Positions 28,297 to 47,400 of a DNA stretch of 64,000 bases are shown here, piece by piece (positions within the stretch are counted from its first letter, which is position 1; every line of letters starts with the position of its first letter). The notes under the pieces are model-generated. The model saw only the letters and a list, made by a program, of their open reading frames with translations. It searched no databases and was not told the origin of the DNA. This DNA is from Streptomyces sp. CG 926 (lineage in GTDB: Bacteria > Actinomycetota > Actinomycetes > Streptomycetales > Streptomycetaceae): positions 359,899-423,898 of the forward strand of contig NZ_QGGZ01000009.1 of NCBI RefSeq assembly GCF_003148825.1, read 5' to 3'. A program made the translations under genes and the position numbers.

Positions 28297-28545
28297 TCAA
28301 GAAGGGACCGGGTAAACGAAGCCCATGACGAGACCGATCAGGGCGAGCGCCTCACAGAGGACGAAGCCGAGGATCTGGTTCTGCCGGATGAGGCCGGCGG
28401 CCTCGGGCTGACGGGCCAGCGCCTGGGTACCGTTACCGAAGATGATGCCGACGCCGACGCCGGGGCCGATCGCCGCGAGGCCGTAGCCGATCGCTGCGAG
28501 GTTGCCCTGGAGGTTGACCGCAGCGAGGGTCTCGAGAGCAGACAT
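28297..28545 (-). CDS. atpE: ATP synthase c subunit
   Basis: 82 residues with two membrane helices. The polar loop has the conserved ARQPEAAG (R-Q-P). The ion-binding carboxylate is the Glu in FVLCEALALIG of the second helix, the usual residue for H+-type c rings of actinobacteria. It lies between atpB and atpF. Confidence 0.98.
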   Translation of the reverse strand: MSALETLAAVNLQGNLAAIGYGLAAIGPGVGVGIIFGNGTQALARQPEAAGLIRQNQILGFVLCEALALIGLVMGFVYPVPS

Positions 28546-28611
28546 GCCGTTCTTCCTTCTGTTTCACGGGCCGGTGGGGGTTGGCCACCGGATGTATAAG
28601 GGGCCGAGCCG

Positions 28612-29421
28612 TCAGTGGTGCTCGGCGAGAGCACCCTGGATGTAGCTGCACGAGAGCAGGACGAAGACGTACGCCTGCAGTGCCTGGATGAACAACTCGA
28701 AGATCGTCATCACGATGACCATCACGAACGAGACGCTGGCGTAGGCGATACCGATGCCGTTCAGCAGGTACCAGCTCGCGATGGTGAAGATCAGCAGCAG
28801 CACGTGACCCGCGAACATGTTCGCGAAGAGACGGACCGCGTGAGTGAACGGCCGGATGATCATGTTCGACAGGAACTCGAACAGCATGACCACCGGGAAC
28901 ACCGGGCCGAGCGACTTGTCGTAAGCCGTGATGTTCTTGATCCCGCCGATGAACCCGTGACGCTTGAAGGTGAGACTCACCCACAGGATGTACACGATCG
29001 CGGCGAGGCCGACCGGGAAGGCGATGATCGATGTGACCGGGAACTGGGCCAGCGGAATGATCGACCAGATGTTCATGATCCAGATGAAGAAGAACAGCGA
29101 GACCATGAGCGGGACGTATTTCTCGCCCTCACGCTTGCCGAGCGTCTCGTAGACCACTCCACGGCGGACGAAGTCGTAGCCCGCCTCGCCGACCATCTGC
29201 AACTTGCCGGGGATCAACTTCGGCTTATTGAATGCCGCCCAGAAGAACCCCACGACGATCACCGTGCTCAACAAGGCCAGCAGTATCGGCTTGTTGAACT
29301 CGATACCGCCGACCGTGAACATCGGCTTGAACAGGAAGGAGTGCAGGCCGGGAGTCGGGAAGCCGCACCCTTCGAAGATGTGACAATCGGTCTCGAAGGC
29401 GAGCGTCGTGGCGTCACTCAC
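28612..29421 (-). CDS. atpB: ATP synthase a subunit
   Basis: 269 residues from a GTG eight bases after AAGGAG, giving VSDATTLAFETDCHIFEGCGFPTPG; the frame is open 14 codons further but without support. There are five or six membrane helices. The essential Arg lies in FTHAVRLFANMFAGH, and the last helix has ELFIQALQAYVFVLLSCSYI. It is the proton-channel subunit of Fo. Confidence 0.97.
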   Translation of the reverse strand: MSDATTLAFETDCHIFEGCGFPTPGLHSFLFKPMFTVGGIEFNKPILLALLSTVIVVGFFWAAFNKPKLIPGKLQMVGEAGYDFVRRGVVYETLGKREGEKYVPLMVSLFFFIWIMNIWSIIPLAQFPVTSIIAFPVGLAAIVYILWVSLTFKRHGFIGGIKNITAYDKSLGPVFPVVMLFEFLSNMIIRPFTHAVRLFANMFAGHVLLLIFTIASWYLLNGIGIAYASVSFVMVIVMTIFELFIQALQAYVFVLLSCSYIQGALAEHH

Positions 29422-29649
29422 CGCGAGCTCCTTCAACTTGACGCATGGGTACGGCAACCTCATTGTGTCGGCGCGGCCTGCGACCGCGGAACGGCACTGG
29501 ACTGGACTGGCGGATACTTAAGTGCGGCGATGGGGCACCAAGCTCTGACAACGCTCATCTGACGTCCGTCTGCCGCCCGCGCAAACCTGCCGCAGCTGTG
29601 GCGAGACGATAGCAAACGAGCGGTAGCTCCTTTACACCCGGCCTACACG

Positions 29650-30063
29650 TTACGAGGGCGTCCGGGTCCCTTCCGGCTCCACATAAAGGATTTTCGACTT
29701 CATGTGCGCCCGGACCTGCGCCGCCATCCAGACCAGAGTGGCCGCGAGCAGCGTGAAGGCCGTGCACTTGCTATCGAAGACCGCGACGCGCTTGATCACA
29801 CTCAGGATGATCACCAGAGCGAGGATCTGCGTCGTGTAGAGCAGGAGCCCCATCATCTGGAAGAGATGAGGCAGGGAGCGAGCGGTCCGCTGGAGGGCGA
29901 CGAGCCCCCCTCCCATGAAAACGAGGACGAGTGCCACGCCGATGGCGGCACCCAGCGCGCCCTTGCCGCCCGCGAGGGCAGCACTGACCGCGATCCCGAT
30001 GCCGCCGGCGACGACGGTGGGGATGACGCAGTGCAGGAGAGTTCGGGCGTCGTTGGACTGCAT
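29650..30063 (-). CDS. atpI: ATP synthase protein I (AtpI)
   Basis: 137 residues from an ATG behind GGAGGAG (MQSNDARTLLHCVIPT). Four hydrophobic helices are seen (near residues 9-30, 36-58, 70-92 and 98-118). It is the first gene of the atp operon, upstream of atpB by 228 bp, the place of atpI, whose product helps assemble or regulate the c ring. Sequence conservation in this family is weak; position is the strongest evidence. Confidence 0.85.
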   Translation of the reverse strand: MQSNDARTLLHCVIPTVVAGGIGIAVSAALAGGKGALGAAIGVALVLVFMGGGLVALQRTARSLPHLFQMMGLLLYTTQILALVIILSVIKRVAVFDSKCTAFTLLAATLVWMAAQVRAHMKSKILYVEPEGTRTPS

Positions 30064-30371
30064 GGGGGCAGCTCCTCCGGCGAGGTGTTGGGTGGGTTCG
30101 GTCACCGCCAGTAGGCGGTTGTGACCCGGGCGTGGACGTTCACTGTGGGTGAAGACGGTCGCACTCCGGTCTCCAGCCCCCATCCCGGGCGCTTGCGAAC
30201 GTTATCACAAAGTATTTGATGCAGACTTTACTCAATTATTGTGCCGCTTGTCACACGGATGGGTCAATGCCCGCTCAGTTGAGCGAAGCCCCCTCGACCC
30301 GCGGACATGGCGAAGACCTGTCCGGGACCAGTATCTACGGTCCCGGACAGGTCCGGCGCAACAGGTGTGAC
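30064..30371. promoter_or_regulatory. Core/cluster junction: atp promoter region and ccr terminator
   Basis: This 308-bp gap has no gene. Bases 30200-30255 are strikingly AT-rich for this genome (around GTTATCACAAAGTATTTGATG and ACTCAATTATTG) and probably carry the minus-strand promoter of atpI and the atp operon; I cannot fix a single -35/-10 pair. The right part holds the terminator hairpin at 30316. It marks the boundary between the conserved core and the PKS cluster. No direct repeat, integrase remnant or tRNA end is visible here. Confidence 0.6.
30316..30352 (-). terminator. Terminator hairpin after ccr
   Basis: A perfect 14-bp stem (ACCTGTCCGGGACC / GGTCCCGGACAGGT) with a 9-nt loop, about 20 bases after the ccr stop on the minus strand. 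It insulates the downstream atp operon from cluster transcription. Confidence 0.9.
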
Positions 30372-31724
30372 TCAGCCGGCCGTGCGGACCCGGTGGAGGT
30401 CGCGCAGCGGGTTCAGGCGTTCCTCGCCCATCGAGGCGCGCAGCACCGGGTCGGTGACGCCCTGACCGGGCGCGGTCGCCTGGCAGAGCACGCCGACCTT
30501 GCCGATGTGCCGGTTGGTCTGGACGGAGCGGGCGGCCTCGCCGATCTCGGCCAGCGGATGGACCGTGGACAGGGTGGGCACGATGCGGCCCGTGGCGAAG
30601 AGGCGGTTGGCCTCCCACTGTTCCTGCAGGTTGGCCGCGTGGCTGCCGATGACGCGCTTGAGCTTCATCCACAGGTACCGGTTGTCGTAGCTGTGCTGGT
30701 ATCCGCTGCTGGAGCCGCAGGTGACCACGGTCCCGCCGCGGCGTACGACGAACAGGGAGACGCCGAACGTCGCGCGGCCCACGTGTTCGAAGACGACGTG
30801 CGGGTCCTCGCCGACCCCCTGGCGGATGAGACGGCCCAGGCGCTTGCCGACCTCGATCACCTTCGCGGGGTCGTCGGCGACGCTGTCGTCGAGGCCGATC
30901 TCCGACCGGTCCACGACCAGCTCGCAGCCGAGCCTGCGCGCCGCCTCCGCCTTCTCGGGCGAGCTGACGACACCCACGGGGATGCCACCGCCGTTGCGGA
31001 CGAACTGGGTCGCGTACGCGCCCAGCCCGCCGGCGGCGCCCCAGATCAGCACGACGTCGCCCTGCTTGATGCGGGCGCCCCGGTCACCGACGAGCATGCG
31101 GTAGGCGGTGCTCGCGCACAGCGGGTTGCACGCCGCCTCTTCCCAGCTCAGGTGCGCCGGCTTGGGAATGAGCTGGCTCGCCCGGACCACCGCGTAGTGG
31201 GCCAGTCCGCCGAAGTTCGTCTCGAACCCCCAGATGCGCTGCTCCGCACCCATCATTCCGTCACCGTGGGTGGCGGGCTCCTGGTCGTCGACCTGGACGC
31301 AGCTGGTCACCACGTGGTCGCCGACCTGCCAGCGGCGCACGCCGGACCCCTTGCGCACGATCACGCCCGCTCCGTCGGAACCGAGCACGTGGTACGGGAG
31401 GTCGTGCCGCTCCGCCCAGCCGCCCTGGGCGGCGAACTGCTTCAGGAAGCGGAAGGTGGGGATCGGCTCGAACATGGCCGACCACACGGTGTTGTAGTTG
31501 ACCGCGCTCGCCATGACCGCGACCAGCACCTCGTCGGGAGCCAGCTCCGGCATGGGCACCTGGCCCACGTGCAGCGACTTTCGGACGTCCTTGTCGCCGA
31601 CCCCCTCGAACATCCCGGCGTCCTCGGCGCGGACGAATGCGGCGGTGTACTCCTCCGGCAGCGCGGCGCGCTCCAACTCCTCCGGAGGGGCGCCGGCGAG
31701 GAGGGCTTCGGACAGCGTGGGCAT
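30372..31724 (-). CDS. ccr: Crotonyl-CoA carboxylase/reductase
   Basis: 450 residues from the ATG giving MPTLSEALLAGAPPEELE, with GGAAAGG upstream. It is an MDR-family protein with SAVNYNTVWSAMFEP, HVLGSDGAGVI, the NADPH-binding IWGAAGGLGAYATQF and HVVFEHVGRATFGVS, all typical of Ccr. The enzyme reductively carboxylates crotonyl-CoA to (2S)-ethylmalonyl-CoA, the extender for ethyl-branched polyketides. It is the second gene of a minus-strand pair that diverges from PKS-A and ends at a strong terminator before the atp operon. None of the five acyltransferases visible in full has an ethylmalonyl-type motif, so its client module should lie beyond the right edge, or a methylmalonyl AT is relaxed. 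Confidence 0.96.
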   Translation of the reverse strand: MPTLSEALLAGAPPEELERAALPEEYTAAFVRAEDAGMFEGVGDKDVRKSLHVGQVPMPELAPDEVLVAVMASAVNYNTVWSAMFEPIPTFRFLKQFAAQGGWAERHDLPYHVLGSDGAGVIVRKGSGVRRWQVGDHVVTSCVQVDDQEPATHGDGMMGAEQRIWGFETNFGGLAHYAVVRASQLIPKPAHLSWEEAACNPLCASTAYRMLVGDRGARIKQGDVVLIWGAAGGLGAYATQFVRNGGGIPVGVVSSPEKAEAARRLGCELVVDRSEIGLDDSVADDPAKVIEVGKRLGRLIRQGVGEDPHVVFEHVGRATFGVSLFVVRRGGTVVTCGSSSGYQHSYDNRYLWMKLKRVIGSHAANLQEQWEANRLFATGRIVPTLSTVHPLAEIGEAARSVQTNRHIGKVGVLCQATAPGQGVTDPVLRASMGEERLNPLRDLHRVRTAG

Positions 31725-31843
31725 GTTCAACCTTTCCGGGGTGTCACGTGACCGGGGCCGGTCCCGTGCCGCCGGCCCACGGAAGAGGCCGACGGGGTCC
31801 TGCGTCGGTGCCGCCGGCCGGGGCGGAGCGGCGGCCGGGGGGA

Positions 31844-32353
31844 TCAGACCCGGTACGCGTGGATCTCGTCCGCCGGGATCCACTCCGTCTCCTCGTTCTC
31901 GTCGAACTTGACGAACCCGCGCTTGACGTAGTGATCGGCGTCGACGATCTCGTACTGCTCCTTGAGCTGGAACGTCTTACCGAATCCGACGCAGGTGCCG
32001 GTGAAGGAGAAGAAGCCGTCCTTCCAGCCCTCGGCGGTCAGGAGGGTGCGGTTCGCCCAGTCGTCGTAGTAGTAGCCGGAGAAGGCGGACTCGGACTCGA
32101 CCCACTGGACGATGAAGCGCCCGTTGACGTCGTGCTCGTCCACGCGCTGCGTCATCTCGTACGCGTGCCCGCCGAAAGTCGATTCGGTGTTCCAGGTGGC
32201 GACGCCGGTGGTGGCCGGGTCGGCGGTGAAATTGGTCCACTCGACGCGGAAGTCACCCAGCAGGAAATCCAGGTCGTGGATTTTCTCGGGGGCCGCGGGC
32301 TTGGTGAATTCCTGCTCCACCGCGGTTTCGGTTTCCGACTCAGAGATGGTCAT
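31844..32353 (-). CDS. DUF1579/lipocalin-like beta-barrel protein of the PKS cluster
   Basis: 169 residues. After an acidic, Thr/Glu-rich N-terminus (about 30 residues) the core begins HDLDFLLGDFRVEWTNF and alternates short beta-strands with Trp/Tyr/Phe-rich turns (ATWNTESTFGGHAYEM, FSGYYYDDWANRTLL, DGFFSFTGTC). This resembles DUF1579 or nitrobindin/lipocalin-type barrels ('L-x-FLxG-x-W'). There is no signal peptide and no catalytic triad. It is the first gene of the operon with ccr, directly downstream of one of the repeated cluster promoters, so it belongs to the pathway. A role as cyclase, isomerase or binding protein is only a guess. Confidence 0.75.
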   Translation of the reverse strand: MTISESETETAVEQEFTKPAAPEKIHDLDFLLGDFRVEWTNFTADPATTGVATWNTESTFGGHAYEMTQRVDEHDVNGRFIVQWVESESAFSGYYYDDWANRTLLTAEGWKDGFFSFTGTCVGFGKTFQLKEQYEIVDADHYVKRGFVKFDENEETEWIPADEIHAYRV

Positions 32354-32396
32354 GGCGGCGATGTGCTCCAGTCCTGTCGAATCATGAAATCGCCGC

Positions 32397-32433
32397 ATGC
32401 TAAACAACGCTTCACCCCTAACGACAACCCCTA
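32397..32433 (-). promoter_or_regulatory. Cluster promoter A (for the DUF1579-like gene and ccr)
   Basis: On the minus strand: TAGGGGT-N6-TAGGGGT-N11-TAGCAT, where TAGCAT (32397-32402) is a plausible -10 box, 43 bases before the ATG. The same layout occurs at 32493 for PKS-A and at 50057 for the P450. The heptamer direct repeat lies where a -35 box would be, which suggests activator-dependent transcription. Confidence 0.65.
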
Positions 32434-32492
32434 GTCCGCGGAGGCACGCGCCCCTGCGCGGGAAGCCCGCGGAACGGCCTTCTGGGGTGGCT

Positions 32493-32529
32493 GAGGGGAC
32501 GCGGCTAGGGGCGGAGCCCGGCGTAGCTT
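32493..32529 (+). promoter_or_regulatory. Cluster promoter B (for the PKS genes)
   Basis: GAGGGGA-N6-TAGGGGC-N11-TAGCTT on the plus strand, with the putative -10 (32524-32529) 45 bases before the PKS-A start. It has the same spacing as promoter A, facing the opposite way within the 221-bp divergent intergenic region. Confidence 0.6.
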
Positions 32530-32574
32530 CCCCTCGAAGGGCGAGGTTTGCCAATCTCTCAGGCAGGTTCACAG

Positions 32575-44355
<11,781 letters not shown>

Positions 44356-44401
44356 CCCACCCCCTGGCCGACCGGGAACACACCACCAAGGAGCACTGAC
44401 C

Positions 44402-47400
44402 ATGTCCGACGAGGACAAGTTCCGCGACTACCTCAAGCGGGCCGTCGCCGAGGCACGCGGACTCCAGCAACGGCTGCGCGAGGTCGAGGACAAGGCCCGC
44501 GAGCCGATCGCGATCGTCGGCATGGCCTGCCGCTACCCGGGCGGGGCGGAGACCCCCGAGGCGCTGTGGCAACTGGTGTCCGAGGGAACGGACGCCGTGT
44601 CGGGCTTCCCCGAGGACCGCGGCTGGGACCTGGACCGGCTGTACCGCACCGACGCCGGGGAGTCCGGCGCCTCGACCACCCTGGAGGGGGGCTTCCTGCA
44701 CGGGGCGGGCGACTTCGACGCCGACTTCTTCGGGATCTCCCCGGTCGAGGCGACCGCGACGGACCCCCAGCAGCGGCTGCTGCTGGAGACCTCGTGGGAA
44801 GCGCTGGAGCGCGCCGGGGTGGACCCCCGGACCCTGCGCGGCAGCGCCACCGGCGTGTTCTTCGGCGGTACCGGCGGTGACTTCGCCGGTCTGCTGGGCG
44901 CCTCGTCGATGGCGTCCGACGGCTACATGCTGACCGGTACCTCCAGCAGCGTCCTGTCCGGCCGGGTGGCCTACGTACTCGGACTGGAGGGACCGGCGGT
45001 CACCATCGACACGGCCTGCTCCTCCTCCCTGGTGTCCATGCACCTGGCGGTACAGGCCCTGCGCAAGGGCGAGATCTCGCTGGCGCTGGCCGGCGGCGTC
45101 TCCGTGCTGTCCACCCCCGGCGCCTTCCCCGAGTTCTCCCGTCAGGGCGGACTCGCCTCGAACGGCCGGTGCAAGGCGTTCTCCGCGGACGCGGACGGCA
45201 CCGGCTGGGGCGAGGGCGTCGGTGTCGTCATCCTGCAGAGGCTGTCCGACGCCCAGCGCGACGGGCACCGGGTGCTGGCGGTGCTCCGGGAGACCGGAAT
45301 CAACCAGGACGGCGCCAGCAACGGTCTGACCGCGCCCAGCGGGCCGGCGCAGCGCCGCCTCATCCTGCGGACGCTCGACGGTGCGGGACTGTCCACGGCC
45401 GAGGTGGACATGGTCGAGGCGCACGGCACGGGTACGACGCTGGGCGACCCGATCGAGGCGCGGGCCCTGCTGGCCACCTACGGTCAGGACCGCCCGGCGG
45501 ACGAGCCGTTGTGGCTGGGATCCGTCAAGTCCAACATCGGCCACACGCAGTACGCCGCCGGAGTCAGCGGTGTCATCAAGACGGTCATGGCGCTGCGGCA
45601 CGGCGTCATGCCCAAGACCCTGCACGTATCCGAGCCGACCCCGCACGTCGACTGGTCCGGGGGCGCGGTGCGCCTGCTCACGGAGAGCCGTGCCTGGCCG
45701 GACCGGGGCCGCCCCCGACGCGCCGCCGTCTCCTCCTTCGGGGTGAGCGGCACCAACGCGCACGTCATCCTGGAGCAGGCTCCGGAGACGGCTCAGGAAA
45801 CCGTCGTGGAGGAGTCCGGCCCCGCGGCGGCGCTGCCCTCGACGCCGTGGGTGGTCTCCGGCCGTGGCGAAGCCGCGCTGCGCGCCCAGGCCGGGCGGCT
45901 CCTGGAGCATCTCGCGGAGCACCCGGCGCTGAGCGCTACGGATGTGGGTCTGTCGCTGGCGGGTACGCGTTCGGCGTTCGAGCACCGGGCCGTGGTGCTG
46001 GGCGGTGACCGGGACGCGCTCGTCGCGGGCCTGCGGTCGGTCGCGGAGGGCGAGGACGGCGCCGGTGTGGTGTCCGGCCGCGCCTCCGCCAGTGGTGTGG
46101 TGTTCGTGTTCCCGGGTCAGGGTTCGCAGTGGGTCGGCATGGGCCGTGAGCTGTGGGATGCGTCCGCGGTGTTCGCGGACTCGATGGAGGCCTGCGAGCG
46201 GGCCCTGTCGCCGCTGGTCGACTGGTCGCTGCGGGACGTCGTCTTCCGTGAGGCGGACGATCCCCTGTGGGCCCGGGTGGACGTGGTCCAGCCGGTGCTG
46301 TGGGCCGTGATGGTGTCCCTGGCCGCGGTGTGGCGTTCCTTCGGCGTCGAACCCGCCGCCGTCATCGGCCACTCGCAGGGCGAGGTCGCCGCCGCGTGCG
46401 TCGCCGGTGGTCTGTCCCTGGAGGACGGCGCCCGGGTGGCCGCGGTGCGCTCCCGCCTGGTCCTGGAGAAACTGTCCGGCAAGGGCGGCATGGTCTCCGT
46501 ATCCCTCCCCGTCACGGACGTCGAGGAGCGGATCGCTCCCTACGACGGCCGCATCGGAGTGGCCGCCGTCAACGGACCCGCCTCCGTCGTGGTCTCCGGC
46601 GAGCCCGACGCCCTCGACGAACTCCTCGCCTCCTGCGAGGCGGACGGTGTCCGGGCGCGTCGCATCGCGGTGGACTACGCCTCCCACTCCGCGCAGGTCG
46701 ACGCCCTCGACGAGGACCTCCTGCGCGAACTAGCCGACATCCGCCCGCAGTCCTCACCCGTCGCCTTCCACTCCACGGTGAGCGGCGAACAGCTGGACAC
46801 GGCGGGCCTGGACGCCCGCTACTGGCTGCGCAACATGCGCGAGACGGTCGCCTTCGAGGGAGCGGTGCGCGCCGCGCTCGGCGAGGGTCACCGGACCCTG
46901 CTGGAGATCAGCCCGCACCCCGTCCTGACCATGGCGGTCCAGGAGGCCATCGACAGCGCGGGCGTCACCGCCCACGCGTCCGGCTCGCTGCGACGCGATG
47001 ACGGCGGCACCGGCCGCCTGCTGAACTCGCTCGCCGAGGCCCACGTCGCCGGCGCGCCCGTCGACTGGACCCGGGCGTTCACCGGTGCCGGCGCGCACCG
47101 CGTGGACCTTCCCACGTACGCCTTCCAGCGGCAGCGCTACTGGCTCCGCCTCGCGGCCTCCGGCTCCGGTGACGTGACGGCGGCGGGCCTCGCGAACCCC
47201 GGGCACCCGCTGCTCGGCGCGGTCGTCGAGCCCGCGGAGACCGACGGTCTCGTCCTGACCGGCCGCATCTCGCTGCGGGACCACCCCTGGCTGGCCGACC
47301 ACCGCGTCATGGGCGCGGTGCCGCTGCCGGGGACGGCGTTCGTGGAGTTGGCGGTGGTCGCGGGTGACCTCGTCGAGTGCCCGCGGATCGAGGAACTGAC

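Noticed and set aside
30196..30260. AT-rich stretch as an attachment site or replication origin
   Set aside because: No repeats, DnaA-box series or integrase nearby; the promoter of the atp operon explains it better.
32548..32574. TTG as the start of PKS-A
   Set aside because: Not excluded, but the GTG at 32575 gives a standard docking-domain N-terminus (MTNEAQLVDYL) with AGGCAGG seven bases upstream.
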